A DNA stretch of 37,744 bases from Candidatus Sumerlaeota bacterium (GTDB lineage: Bacteria; Sumerlaeota; Sumerlaeia; SLMS01; JAHLLQ01), in assembly GCA_021772755.1 (NCBI GenBank), contig JAJFLJ010000276.1, positions 1-37,744 on the forward strand, given 5' to 3'. The position numbers and the translations under genes are program-made. This document shows positions 19,356 to 29,630 of the stretch, in pieces; within the stretch, counting starts at the first letter, position 1; each line of letters begins with the position of its first letter. The notes beneath the pieces were generated by a model. The model saw nothing but the letters and a program-made list of their open reading frames with translations. It was not told the DNA's origin and ran no database searches.

Positions 19356-21770
19356 TCACTTCCGCTCCACCCGCACCGCCAGCCCCCGCCCGTCCGTCTC
19401 GAACATCACCGCGCCTTGGCGGTCCGTTCGCCGCACGGTCGCGCCCGCGTTCTTCGCGCGTTCCACCACCGCCGCCGCCGGATGCCCGTAGCGATTCTCG
19501 CGGCCGCAGCTGAACACCACATGCGCCGGCGACGTCGCCGCCAGGAACGCCGCTCCCGTCGACCCCGCCGAACCGTGGTGTCCCGCCTTCAGCACCGTAC
19601 AGTCCAGCAACTCCGGATCGACGCCGAACACCATGCTCTCCTCCGCATCGAACTCCGCGTCCCCCGTCAGCAGAAACGACACCTCCCCCTTCGCCACCCG
19701 CAGCACCACCGACGCGTCGTTGCGGTCGTCGCCCTCCCGCGTGAACTCCGCCGTCGGATGCAGCACATCCACCGTCACTCCATCGCCGAATTCCATCCGC
19801 GCGCCCCGCCGAACCGTCGAGACCGGCGTCTTCCGCCACGCCACTTCCGTCGCCACCGCCTTCCACGTCTCCGTGTCGGCGAGGCTTCCGCCCACAAGCA
19901 CCTGCTTCACGTCCAGCTCCTCCAGCAACCGGTCCGCGCCACCGATGTGATCCGCGTCCGCATGCGTCAGCACCAGGGCATCGATCCGTTCTACGCCGCG
20001 CGTGCGAAGCGACTCCACCAGCCGCGCCCCTTCCGGTGGTCCGGTATCCACCAGCATCGTCGCCCCCGCGCTTCGCACCAGAATCGCGTCGCCCTGCCCC
20101 GCGTCGAGAAACTCCACCGTCAGCTTCGCATCCCCCGGCCCCGCCGCCGAACCGCCCAGCGCCACGAGACACGCCGCCAACACGCCTCCCATCGCCGACA
20201 GCGCACCGTCGAACGGCGTGAACCGTGGCCGGAGGCGCACCCACGCACCGCCCAGCAGGCACACGTACCATCCGCCGACCGTCCAGGCGCTCCACGGTCG
20301 CGCGCGCACCGAAGCGAATGGCAGCTTCGCCAGCCCCGACGCCACCCCGTCCACCGCCACCAGAGCCGTGTCGAGAACGCCGAACGGAATCTCCGCCAGT
20401 CCCGGTGCGACGAGTTCCACCCCCACGCAGAGAATCGTTCCCCCCAGCACCAGCGGCAGCGCCGGCAGAACCACTGCGTTCGCCACAGGCGCCGCCAGCG
20501 AGACCTCCCGCACGTGCGCCGCCAGAAACGGAGCCAGTGCCAGTTGAATGCACGTCGTGACGTACAGGAGTTGCACGGCCCGCACCAGCGGCTGCAGCCG
20601 CCAGTTCCAGCCCCGCGCCCTCCGTCCCGCCCACTCCTCGATCGCCACCGCACCCGGCGCCACCTGCACCAGCGTCGCCGCGCACAGGAATGAAAGCTGG
20701 AAACCCAGCTGCCACAGCGCCTTCGGGTTCGCGATCAGCAGCAGCAGCGCGACGCTCGACAGAGCACCCAGACGGTCCACCTCCCGCTTCAGAAGCGGCT
20801 GCATCACGAACACCGCCACCAGCATCGACGCCCGCATCGCGCTCGCCCGAAAACCCGTCAGCGTGCAGAACGCGAACAGGCCCGCCATCACCAGAATCGC
20901 CCGCGCCCGCGGCCCCGCCCCCGTCATCGCCGCCGCCAGCGCCAGCATGATCCCCACGATCCCCGCGTGCAGACCGCTCACCGCGAACAGATGCATCAGC
21001 CCGGCCCGCGTGAACGAATCGCGCTGCTCCGGAGAAAGCCACCCCGTCCGCCCCAGCATCATCGCCGACATCAGCGCCGCGTGGTCGCGGTCCAGATTCT
21101 CGTGCAGAATCTCCTCCATCCCGTTCGCGAGCCCGTGCATCGCCGCGCGATACCGCGCGAACGGCGAACGCCTCGCCGGCTCCACCGTCCACAACGACGC
21201 GCGGAACGACGCCCCCGCCCCCAGCGACGCCAGATAGCTCTCGAACGAACCTGCGCCCGGCCCGTCCGGCAGCGGAAGAAGCCGCCCGACACCATCGAAG
21301 ACATCGCCATCCACCGCCTCCCGCACCGCCGCCAGGTTCCCTCTCTCCGGATCGAGACGAACATAGACCGCTCCCGGAAACCGCACGACCTCGCCCGACT
21401 TGCCCAGTTCCGAACCCGGTGCCAGCAACACGCTCGCCCCCCGGTCCGTCACGCGCGCCGTCCCGTCGATCCGCCCGCGCACCTCCACCAGGCCGCCGGC
21501 GATCTCGTCGAACTGCGCGATCGCCGCTGCCGACTCCGTTCGCGCGCGCTCCTGCGGCACCTGAAGCAGACACCCCATTCCCGCGAACCCCGCCAGCAGC
21601 GCCGCCACCCGCGCTTCTCGCCGCATGGAAAGCGCGCAAGCCGTCACCACCAGCGCCGAAGGCCCCCACGCCGACTCCAGCCCCACCGCCCGCGCCGCCG
21701 CCATTCCCGCGATCGTCGCCAGCACTGCCAGAAAGGATGGTCGGGGGAGCGTGCGCTCGCCGAACTCCAT
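19356..21770 (-). CDS. comEC: ComEC/Rec2 competence DNA-uptake channel with C-terminal metallo-beta-lactamase-like domain
   Basis: MHLFAVSGLHAGIVG, VEFLDAGQGDAILVRS..., ALVLTHADADHIGG; alternative start at 21800. Confidence 0.93.
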   Translation of the reverse strand: MEFGERTLPRPSFLAVLATIAGMAAARAVGLESAWGPSALVVTACALSMRREARVAALLAGFAGMGCLLQVPQERARTESAAAIAQFDEIAGGLVEVRGRIDGTARVTDRGASVLLAPGSELGKSGEVVRFPGAVYVRLDPERGNLAAVREAVDGDVFDGVGRLLPLPDGPGAGSFESYLASLGAGASFRASLWTVEPARRSPFARYRAAMHGLANGMEEILHENLDRDHAALMSAMMLGRTGWLSPEQRDSFTRAGLMHLFAVSGLHAGIVGIMLALAAAMTGAGPRARAILVMAGLFAFCTLTGFRASAMRASMLVAVFVMQPLLKREVDRLGALSSVALLLLIANPKALWQLGFQLSFLCAATLVQVAPGAVAIEEWAGRRARGWNWRLQPLVRAVQLLYVTTCIQLALAPFLAAHVREVSLAAPVANAVVLPALPLVLGGTILCVGVELVAPGLAEIPFGVLDTALVAVDGVASGLAKLPFASVRARPWSAWTVGGWYVCLLGGAWVRLRPRFTPFDGALSAMGGVLAACLVALGGSAAGPGDAKLTVEFLDAGQGDAILVRSAGATMLVDTGPPEGARLVESLRTRGVERIDALVLTHADADHIGGADRLLEELDVKQVLVGGSLADTETWKAVATEVAWRKTPVSTVRRGARMEFGDGVTVDVLHPTAEFTREGDDRNDASVVLRVAKGEVSFLLTGDAEFDAEESMVFGVDPELLDCTVLKAGHHGSAGSTGAAFLAATSPAHVVFSCGRENRYGHPAAAVVERAKNAGATVRRTDRQGAVMFETDGRGLAVRVERK

Positions 21771-21913
21771 GTCGTCGCTCCGAACCCGGAATGGTGCCAT
21801 ACGGCCCCCGTCGCCGCACCGGCTCAAGCGCGAACGCGGGCTTTGCCGTTGCCACGGTTGCATCCCCGCAGCGAACAGAGACCCATCCGACCCTGTCCGG
21901 AGTCCGCACCCGC

Positions 21914-22885
21914 GTGCATCTCGTCGTCATCCTGCCGGCATTGAACGAGGAACGAACCATCCGCGAAGTCGTTCGCGCGATTCCCTCCGGCATGCCCGGC
22001 ATCCGCCGCATCACGACCGTCGTCGTCGATGACGGCTCCACCGACCGCACCTCCGACTACGCCGCCGCCGTTGGCGCCCGTGTCGTCCGCCATCCCGAGA
22101 ATCTCGGCGTCGGAGCCGCCTTCGCCACCGGCGTCGAGACCGCCCTGCGCCTGGGCGCCGACATCGTCGTCAACATGGACAGTGACGGCCAGTTCCATCC
22201 CCGCCACATCGCCGCCCTTCTCGAACCCATCGTCGACGGACGCGCCGGCTTCGTCACCTGCACGCGCTTCGGAGACGCCGCCCTGGAACCCCGCATGCCC
22301 TGGATCAAGCGCCGCGGCAACGCGTGGATGGCATCCCTGGTCAACGCGATCGTTCGCCCCGCGCGCCCCTTCACCGACGTCTCCTGCGGTTTTCGCGCAT
22401 ACACGCGCGAGACACTTCTCCTCATGAACCTCTTCGGCAGATTCACCTACACCCAGGAAACCTTTCTCGACCTCGCCGCGAAGAACGTCGCCATGGCCGA
22501 AGTCCCCATCCCCGTGCGCGGCGTGCGCAAGTACGGCGAGAGCCGCGTCGCCCGCAGCATCCTCCGCTACGCCCTCCAGACCAGCGCCATCATTCTGCGC
22601 ACCGTGCGCGACTACCGCCCCCTGGCGTTCTTCGGCTCCATCGGCGCCGCGACTCTCGCCTTCGGTCTTCTCCAGACAGGCTTCGTCGGCGTCCACTGGC
22701 TCCGCACCGGAGCCACCTCCCCCTGGCGCTCCCTCATCGTCACCGGAGGCGTCACGCTCGTGACCGGCTTCCTCCTCGTCGTCCTCGCCCTCCTCGCCGA
22801 CATGCAGGGCCGCAACCGCCGCATTCTCGACCGCATCCTCTATCACGCGCGGAAGCGCGAGTACGATCCGCCGGGCGATTCGTGA
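21914..22885 (+). CDS. GT2-family (DPM1/ArnC-like) polyprenyl-phosphate glycosyltransferase with C-terminal TM helices
   Basis: VVILPALNEERTIREVV, VVDDGSTDRT, NMDSDGQFHPRHI, two TM segments; GTG start. Confidence 0.9.
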   Translation: MHLVVILPALNEERTIREVVRAIPSGMPGIRRITTVVVDDGSTDRTSDYAAAVGARVVRHPENLGVGAAFATGVETALRLGADIVVNMDSDGQFHPRHIAALLEPIVDGRAGFVTCTRFGDAALEPRMPWIKRRGNAWMASLVNAIVRPARPFTDVSCGFRAYTRETLLLMNLFGRFTYTQETFLDLAAKNVAMAEVPIPVRGVRKYGESRVARSILRYALQTSAIILRTVRDYRPLAFFGSIGAATLAFGLLQTGFVGVHWLRTGATSPWRSLIVTGGVTLVTGFLLVVLALLADMQGRNRRILDRILYHARKREYDPPGDS

Positions 22886-24849
22886 CCAGACGCACGCTCA
22901 TCCTCGTGACCGCAGTCTCCGTCGCATGGACCATCGTGCTCTGGCTCTTCCACGATCCAGGCACCTTCAACATCGACGAAGTCCACTATCTCCTCGCCGC
23001 GAAATCCTTCGCCGAAACCGCCGGCTTCGTCGTGCCCAACGGCTTCGACCGCTTTCCCCACAACCTTCTCCTCTTCATGCACCCCGCGCGCCTCGCCGAA
23101 CTTCCCGGCCAGACCGGCATGACCGCGTTCATTCCGCCCTGGTACTGCATCTTCGCCGCGCCGTTCCACCGACTCTTCGGCCTTCCCGGTCTCTTTCTCC
23201 TCACCGCGCTCTGCTATGCCGCGTCGCTTGTGCTCGTCGCCGTGCTCGCGTCGCGCGCCGCCGCAGCACCCGACCGCGCCGCGTGGCTCGCACTTGCAGC
23301 CGCCGTCGGAGGAACCTACTGGGCCGACTACGGCGTCGCCGTCATCAACCACGCCCTCGACGCAGCCCTCGCCCTCGGAGCCATCGCCCTGCATCCCGCG
23401 TTCGCGCGGCGCGACGACCGCGCCGAACCCCTTCTCGCCCGCGCGTTCGCCTGCGGAATGCTCGCCGGCATCGCCACCGGAGTCCGCTACCAGACCGTCG
23501 TCACCGCCTTCGGCCTCGGCGTCTTCATGCTCGCCGCCCATCCCGCCGCCATCAGGCGCGCGTTCGCCTTCCTCGCCGGCTTCCTTCCCTGGATCGTCGC
23601 CCTCTCGATGGTCAACGCGGCGCGCTTCGGCGATCCCTTTCCCTTCTCCTACGGAGTGACGGCGAACTGGAAGACGGCGTCCCTTCTCGGGGTCTTCGTG
23701 CGGCACTTCCTCCCCTTCGTGCTGCTGCTCGCGCTCGCGGCGGGCATCGTCGCGTTTCTCTACGGCAGGCTCCTCGCGCGCTGGAGCGCGCTCCCCCCCG
23801 ACCGTCGCTCGACGATCGTCTTTCGCGCGATCGCCGCGCTTTGCGCGCTCCCCGTTCTCCTGCTGGCGCTTCCCCCGTTTCGCGCGCACGTGCTCGAGCG
23901 CTTCCTCGGCGTGTGGCTCTGGCCGGCGGGCGAATCGTGGCACGTCGCCGGCCCGCTCTCCCTCTTCGCCGGGGTGCGCCGCGCCTGGCTCCAGTCCTTC
24001 CCCCTCGCGCCGCTTTGCCTCGCCGCACCGGTCGTCGCCGCGTGGCGCGCCCGCCGGGCATCCGGCGTGCCGGACGCCGTTCTTCTCGCCGGCGCGCTGC
24101 TCTGGCTGCACACGCTCTTCGCCCTGCTGCTGCACAACAACGGCGGCTACTTCTTCAACCAGCGCTACCTGCTCGACGCCACTCTCTTCGGCGTCATCGC
24201 CCTCTCCACCGTCGCCGCGCCCGCTCTGGACAGGACGTCCGGCCCCGCCATCGGCGGGGGAGGAGTCGTCGCCGTACTGCTGGCGCTCTTCTATCTTCTC
24301 GCCGTCCAGAAGGGCGGCCCCGCCACGCCCTTCGAAGTCCTCGTCGACCGCGGCATTCTCCCCCTTGTCGCTCTGCTTCTCGTCATCGCCGTCGCGCTCT
24401 CGTATCGCGTGCCCCGGCTGCGCATCCTCGCGTCCATCCTTCTGCCCGTCGCACTCGTCCTTCCCCTCGTCGTTCATGCGTGGACCGACATGGCCGCATC
24501 CCACGAGTACCGCAAGACCCGCCGCGAGGCGTACGAACGTCTCCTTGCCGTCGTTCCCGACGGCAGTCTTCTCGTCGTCTATGGCGGCCAGCGCGAACCC
24601 GCCGGCCGTCTCAAGGAAAGCCGCGACGTCTGGGTCGCCGACGCCCAGCGCACCGAATGGGAGGGCGTCTCCGAACTTGTCGCGTTCGTTCGCGAATCCG
24701 GCGCCCGCGAACGCGTGTTCCTCTCTCCGGCGGGCGACGTTCCCCCCGCTCTTCTTCGCGAGACCCTCACCCTCGGCACGCTCGTCTTCGAGAAACCCTT
24801 CCCGCTCTATGAACTTCCCCGCGCCGCGCCCGGTTCCGCTCGACCTTGA
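22882..24849 (+). CDS. Polytopic GT-C-type glycosyltransferase (ArnT/PMT-like)
   Basis: 655 aa, many TM helices, acidic luminal-loop motif FNIDEVHYLLAAKSF; GTGA overlap with previous gene. Confidence 0.75.
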   Translation: MTRRTLILVTAVSVAWTIVLWLFHDPGTFNIDEVHYLLAAKSFAETAGFVVPNGFDRFPHNLLLFMHPARLAELPGQTGMTAFIPPWYCIFAAPFHRLFGLPGLFLLTALCYAASLVLVAVLASRAAAAPDRAAWLALAAAVGGTYWADYGVAVINHALDAALALGAIALHPAFARRDDRAEPLLARAFACGMLAGIATGVRYQTVVTAFGLGVFMLAAHPAAIRRAFAFLAGFLPWIVALSMVNAARFGDPFPFSYGVTANWKTASLLGVFVRHFLPFVLLLALAAGIVAFLYGRLLARWSALPPDRRSTIVFRAIAALCALPVLLLALPPFRAHVLERFLGVWLWPAGESWHVAGPLSLFAGVRRAWLQSFPLAPLCLAAPVVAAWRARRASGVPDAVLLAGALLWLHTLFALLLHNNGGYFFNQRYLLDATLFGVIALSTVAAPALDRTSGPAIGGGGVVAVLLALFYLLAVQKGGPATPFEVLVDRGILPLVALLLVIAVALSYRVPRLRILASILLPVALVLPLVVHAWTDMAASHEYRKTRREAYERLLAVVPDGSLLVVYGGQREPAGRLKESRDVWVADAQRTEWEGVSELVAFVRESGARERVFLSPAGDVPPALLRETLTLGTLVFEKPFPLYELPRAAPGSARP

Positions 24850-25748
24850 CCCTCCGCCCCGCCCCCAATCCCCAACAACCCGCCCCGGGAAACGCCGTGG
24901 ACCGCATTCTCTGCATTCGATTCGACGTCGATACGCCCGTCTGCATGACCGGCGGAATGCCCGCGCTTCTGCGTCTGGCGCGGGAAGAGGAACTGCGCTT
25001 CACCTTCTTCTGCAACATGGGACGCTCCATCTCCTGGCCCTCCGTTCTCCGTAGCCGTGCCCGGCGCGCGTCCTCCTCCGAGCCGCCGAAGCGCAAACTC
25101 GGCATGGCGGCGAAACTCGGCTGGAGCGGACTCCTTCGAACCATCGCCCTGAACCCCGAAGTCGGCGCCGCCAACACCGGCGTTCTGCAGCGCGCCCTTC
25201 GCGACGGACACGAACTCGGTCTTCATGGCGGCCGCAATCATTCCGCATGGCACCATGACGCCATTAACTGGCCCGCCGAAACCCTTCGCGACGAAATCCG
25301 CAGCGGCCTCGATGCGCTGCGCAGGACCGGCGCCGCGAACATCGACAGCTTCGCGTCCCCCGGCTGGACGAGTCCCCCCGCACTGCCCGGCGTTCTCGCC
25401 GAATTCGGCTTCGCCTACCTCTGCGACGCCAGCGGGCCTTCCCCCTCGCCCGTTCGCCCCAATCCCTCCGACGAGCGAATCACCGACGTCTTTACCAGCG
25501 TTGTCGGCAACGGAGGCGTCGGCTACCTGGAGGAGTGCGCGGCCTCCGGCGAATCGCCGGCTGTTCTTCGCGAACGCTATCGCCGCGATCTCGAACGCGC
25601 AGGCGCCTTCGCCATGATGTACGACCATCCCTGCTTCGCCGGTCGTCGCGGCCTGCCGCTGCTGCGCGACTTCATCGCCGTCGCCCGCGAACTCGGCTTC
25701 GCCATCCTTCCCCTTCGCGAGGCGGTCCCTGCGGTTCGCCATGATTGA
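24846..25748 (+). CDS. NodB-homology polysaccharide deacetylase, ArnD-like
   Basis: RILCIRFDVDTP, HELGLHGGRNH, SFASPGWTSPPALPGVLAEFGFAYLCD; TTG start overlaps the upstream stop. Confidence 0.82.
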   Translation: MTLRPAPNPQQPAPGNAVDRILCIRFDVDTPVCMTGGMPALLRLAREEELRFTFFCNMGRSISWPSVLRSRARRASSSEPPKRKLGMAAKLGWSGLLRTIALNPEVGAANTGVLQRALRDGHELGLHGGRNHSAWHHDAINWPAETLRDEIRSGLDALRRTGAANIDSFASPGWTSPPALPGVLAEFGFAYLCDASGPSPSPVRPNPSDERITDVFTSVVGNGGVGYLEECAASGESPAVLRERYRRDLERAGAFAMMYDHPCFAGRRGLPLLRDFIAVARELGFAILPLREAVPAVRHD

Positions 25749-26634
25749 ACTCTCCGCCGAAACCCGTTCGCGCATCGACCGCGCGCTGAAGAACCGCACT
25801 CTGCGCGCCGCCTCCTTCGGTGCCGCCGTCCTGCTCTTTGCCTTCGGTCTCTGGCGTGCCACCGCGAAACGGCCCGACCTTCTCGACGATCTGCAATGGC
25901 TTCCCCTCGCCGCCGTCGTCGCCCTCGTTCCCGTCACGCTTCTTCTGATGGCGCTGCGCTTCATGGTCTCCTCTCGCGCCATCGGCTCGACCGCGACCTT
26001 CCCCGCTTCCTGCAAAGTCGTCGTTCTCGGCGCCGCGGCGAACATGCTCCCCGTGCCTGGCGGCGTCATGGTGCGCGTCGCCGCGATGTCCAGGGGCGGC
26101 GCGACGCTTTCCCGCAGCGTCGGCATCAACATCGACCTCACCATCTGCTGGCTCGGCGTTTCCGCCCTCTATTCCGCTATTGCCGCGGCGGCCGTCGGCA
26201 ACGCTCCACTCGCGGCGGTCTTCTCCATCGTTGCCCTCGGAGGAGTCGGCCTCGCCATCGCGCTGCTTCATCGCAGGATTCGCGACCTGCGCACCTCCCT
26301 CGCGCTCGCGCTCATCCAGACTCTCGCCACCTTCGTCGACATCGCCCGCGTCTGGCTTTGCTTTCGCGCCCTCGGTCTCTCCACCGACATCCTGCGGGTC
26401 ATGGGCCTTTCCTTCGCATCCGTCGCCGGGTCGATCGTGACCATCGTGCCCGCCGGCCTCGGCGTGCGCGAGTGGGTCGCCGCTCTCCTCGCACCCGTCT
26501 TCCAGCTCGCCCCCGAAGCCGCCTACCTCGGTTCCGCCCTCAACCGCGTCGCCGCACTCGCCGTCGTGCTCGTTCTCTCCTCCGTCCTGTTTCTCGTGCA
26601 GTGGCGCGCCCCGAAGGGAGGCGTCGCGCCATGA
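25741..26634 (+). CDS. LPG_synthase_TM/UPF0104 (AglD-like) membrane protein, putative flippase
   Basis: Multi-TM; PVPGGVMVRVAAMSRGG and VPAGLGVREWVAALL signatures. Confidence 0.8.
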   Translation: MIELSAETRSRIDRALKNRTLRAASFGAAVLLFAFGLWRATAKRPDLLDDLQWLPLAAVVALVPVTLLLMALRFMVSSRAIGSTATFPASCKVVVLGAAANMLPVPGGVMVRVAAMSRGGATLSRSVGINIDLTICWLGVSALYSAIAAAAVGNAPLAAVFSIVALGGVGLAIALLHRRIRDLRTSLALALIQTLATFVDIARVWLCFRALGLSTDILRVMGLSFASVAGSIVTIVPAGLGVREWVAALLAPVFQLAPEAAYLGSALNRVAALAVVLVLSSVLFLVQWRAPKGGVAP

Positions 26635-27575
26635 TCTTCGACCGTCCCGTTCTCATCGTCGGCGCACCCCGCTCCGGCTCGAGTCTCCTTCAGAAGCTCG
26701 TCCGCGAGCACCCCGCCTTCGTCTCCGTTCCCCGCGAATCCGACATGATCTGGTTTCGCCACACCCATCCCGAACGCAACGCGTGGGACGGCGAAGGCGT
26801 TCCTCCGTCCCGCCTCTCCGACGATGTCTGCGCCGAAATCCGCAGCGACTTCGCCCGCCTCGCCGTTTCCGCCGCGGCATGGCGCCGGTGGTCCTCCCTC
26901 GGCCTCATGGAGAACCCCGCCACCGCCGCCATCGTGCGCGCGCTCTATCCGCTCGCAAAGCCCATCTTCCGCATCGCGCATTCCGCCAGGCCCCGCCCCG
27001 ACCGCCCCGTGCGTCTCGTCGACAAGTCCGTCCACATGGGTCTCTGGCTCGACCTCGCGCTGAAGACCTTTCCCGACGCCATCGTCCTGCACATCGTGCG
27101 CGATCCCGCCACCTGCATTCCCTCCATGATCGGCGGATGGCGCGAACCGGGGCGCTTCGAGACCTTCGACGTGCCGGCCCCGCTGGACATCGGCGGCTGC
27201 ACCGCGACGAAGTGGAAGTTCCCCCTCCCCCCGGGCTGGCGCGACTGCGTCAAAGCCCCCGTCGGCGACGTCGCCGCGTTCCAGTGGGCCGCCATCCAGT
27301 CCGCCATTCTCGCCCACGAAGCCGCTCTCGGCGAACGATACATGCGCGTTCGACTCGAAGACCTCTCCGCTTTCCCCGGGCGTGAAATCCAGGGACTCTG
27401 CGCCCACATCGGAATCGCTTTCGACGCGCACTTCCAGCGCGCCGCCGCCGACCTTCCCGTCGTGAACGCCGCGGAACGGAAACGCGCCGGCACGGGCGCC
27501 GCAGCCCAACCGGACCTTCGCCTGCGCGTCGCGCGCATCGCCGAACGCCTGGGCTACGCGGAGTCGCCCACGTGA
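26631..27575 (+). CDS. Sulfotransferase family protein
   Basis: 5'-PSB loop VLIVGAPRSGSSLLQKLV; 3'-PB-like LHIVRDPATCIPS. Confidence 0.87.
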   Translation: MIFDRPVLIVGAPRSGSSLLQKLVREHPAFVSVPRESDMIWFRHTHPERNAWDGEGVPPSRLSDDVCAEIRSDFARLAVSAAAWRRWSSLGLMENPATAAIVRALYPLAKPIFRIAHSARPRPDRPVRLVDKSVHMGLWLDLALKTFPDAIVLHIVRDPATCIPSMIGGWREPGRFETFDVPAPLDIGGCTATKWKFPLPPGWRDCVKAPVGDVAAFQWAAIQSAILAHEAALGERYMRVRLEDLSAFPGREIQGLCAHIGIAFDAHFQRAAADLPVVNAAERKRAGTGAAAQPDLRLRVARIAERLGYAESPT

Positions 27576-28441
27576 CATCCCGCTTCGAAACCATTCCGAA
27601 GACCTTCATCGTTTCCGCCGGACGAACCGGCACGCAGTTCTTCGCCGACACCCTCGGCCCCCTCGTCCCCGGATGCCTTGGCGTTCACGAACCCGACAAG
27701 ATCGACCTTCACACTCTCGGCCCCGGACCGCTTCTGCGCCGCCTCGCGCGCCAGGGCGTCTGGCGGCCTCTCGTCCTCAAGTCCCTCGGCCTCTCCGGCG
27801 CGCGCAATCATTCGCTCAACCGCCTCGCCGGCCGTATCGGTCGCGACGAAGCCGTCGCGCGACTCGTCGCCGACCGCAAATGGCTCCCGTCCGGCGCGAA
27901 GCTCTACGTCGAGTCCAACGCCCAGCTCTTCGGCCTCGTCGACGACCTTGCGCGCATGGAGAACGCCCGCGTCCTCGTGGTCGTCCGCGACGCCGGCGAA
28001 TGGATTCGCTCCTGGCGCGGCAAGCGCTGGTACTCCGAACGGGACTGGCTCGCCCGCATCGACGTGCTCGGCCTTCGGCGCCTCTCCCCCCGCAACGCGG
28101 GCGTCGCCGAACCCGCCTGGGACCGATGGAACCGCGCCTCCAAACTCGCCTGGGTCTGGTGCTTCATGAACGAATCCTTCGTTCAGGCCGCCGCCGAAGA
28201 CCCGCGCACCGTGCGCCTCGTGCGATTCGAAGACGTCTTCCTCCGCCGCGATGCCGACGTCATCGGCCCGATGCTCGACCACGTTTCCCACGGCACGATG
28301 ACCGACGACGCGAAGACGCGCTTCATGGACTGCCTCGCCACGAAGATCAACGCCGGCCGCACCGCCGAACCGCTCCCCGAAGAGGACATCGCCCCCGAAC
28401 TCCTCGACCGCATCGCGCGCCTCCGCGACCGCCTCGCCTAA
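27572..28441 (+). CDS. Sulfotransferase-like protein
   Basis: FIVSAGRTGTQFFADTL P-loop, VLVVVRDAGEWIRSWRGK; GTGA overlap. Confidence 0.78.
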   Translation: MTSRFETIPKTFIVSAGRTGTQFFADTLGPLVPGCLGVHEPDKIDLHTLGPGPLLRRLARQGVWRPLVLKSLGLSGARNHSLNRLAGRIGRDEAVARLVADRKWLPSGAKLYVESNAQLFGLVDDLARMENARVLVVVRDAGEWIRSWRGKRWYSERDWLARIDVLGLRRLSPRNAGVAEPAWDRWNRASKLAWVWCFMNESFVQAAAEDPRTVRLVRFEDVFLRRDADVIGPMLDHVSHGTMTDDAKTRFMDCLATKINAGRTAEPLPEEDIAPELLDRIARLRDRLA

Positions 28442-28695
28442 CTCCGTCGCCTGACCGCGACGCCCTCCTTCACAAGTGTTCCGCCCCGTCGCCATGCGAA
28501 CCCGCGCCGACCGCAGGCACCCCTCTGCGTCTTCGCGTCTCCGCGCGAAACCCGACTCTCACCCCAACAACCTCCTCACCATGCCCGCCCGTCTTCGCCG
28601 ACCTCTGCGTGCTTCGCGCCTTCGCGTTCCGAACTTCCCCGCATCTCCCAACGCACCTCCGCCTTTCCGCCAACATGAGCCCGAAGGCCTCGGCA
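28414..28695. repeat. ~280-bp direct repeat, left copy (contains the 3' end of the sulfotransferase CDS)
   Basis: Aligns with 29631-29925 at roughly 85-90% by eye. Confidence 0.88.
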
Positions 28696-28702
28696 GACGC
28701 AA

Positions 28703-28730
28703 ACGACCGCGGACGGACGCCCGCGGTCGT
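28703..28730 (-). terminator. Perfect 10-bp stem-loop, putative terminator of 28754..29533
   Basis: ACGACCGCGG-acggacgc-CCGCGGTCGT followed on the minus strand by TTTGCG. Confidence 0.6.
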
Positions 28731-28753
28731 GGGGAACCGGGGAACCCTCGCCC

Positions 28754-29533
28754 CTACTCGACGCCGAACGTGTCGAGCTCGACGGGGAGTGTGCCAGTCG
28801 GGTCGGTGATCAGCGAGTTGAAGTAGAGGGTGACTGGTGTCGAAGGCGTCGCGTCGAAGTCTCGTGCCCGGACCTCGACACCGGTAACATCGGACGAGGG
28901 AGACGTGCCCTTGACAAGGGGAGCATCGTGCGTTCTCCCGGTACTGACGAAGGCGGTCCCGGAAGGTAGCGGCTGGAGCTCCACATCGTAGGTCGCACCC
29001 GCCTGAAGCGTCCAGGTCACGCGAATCGGCGTGGTTGCGGGGATGGTTGTCACAGTCGTTGAATCGTCGTCGATCTGCCAGAAGGAACTCGTCTCGTCGC
29101 GCCGCACATACGACACGGGCCCGAACGTCCTCAGTGCGCCCCAGGCGACATAGTCCGTGGAGGTCGTCGTGCCGGACTCCAGGGTCATGGATATCTTCGT
29201 TCCCGCAGGTTGAGGACTGGGAAACCCGCGCCGGGCCACGTGGATCGTCCCGCCGTCGGTCTGCATCTTCCATGATACTCCGCCGACATCGATGACTCCG
29301 GCCCCGCCGTCGTCGGCGGAACTCTCGACCGTCACCGCCCCTCCGTATCCGCTGTTGAACCAGGCGTCGAACGACGAAGTTCCGGTGTTCTCGTTCTCGC
29401 CATCCGCCAGGCCGTCGGAGTAGGCGGCTTGGCTGGCGTCGTCTTCGTACTCCCAGGCGGGGGCGGGGGCGGCGAGCGCCAGGGCGAGAATAGAAAGCGC
29501 GGTGGCGCAAGGCAACGAACGGTATCGTGGCAT
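28754..29533 (-). CDS. Secreted protein with signal peptide; C-terminus ...GTLPVELDTFGVE
   Basis: MPRYRSLPCATALSILALALAAPAPAWEYEDDASQAAYSDGLADGENENTG...; 259 aa. Confidence 0.8.
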   Translation of the reverse strand: MPRYRSLPCATALSILALALAAPAPAWEYEDDASQAAYSDGLADGENENTGTSSFDAWFNSGYGGAVTVESSADDGGAGVIDVGGVSWKMQTDGGTIHVARRGFPSPQPAGTKISMTLESGTTTSTDYVAWGALRTFGPVSYVRRDETSSFWQIDDDSTTVTTIPATTPIRVTWTLQAGATYDVELQPLPSGTAFVSTGRTHDAPLVKGTSPSSDVTGVEVRARDFDATPSTPVTLYFNSLITDPTGTLPVELDTFGVE

Positions 29534-29630
29534 CGGGGGGGCTCCGGACAAAGGTGTGGTTTGACCTACTGCTTGTTGGAGCGCCCCGGTCCTGTCAACT
29601 CGCAATCCCACGCTGCACCCGCACCCGCAC

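Noticed and set aside
18976-22050. 1024-aa minus-strand ORF over comEC
   Set aside because: Frame-shifted shadow of comEC, Gly/Arg-rich, also crossing intergenic repeats.
28470-29510. 346-aa minus-strand ORF over the secreted-protein gene
   Set aside because: Alternative-frame shadow running into repeat sequence; the 28754..29533 frame has a signal peptide and coherent composition.
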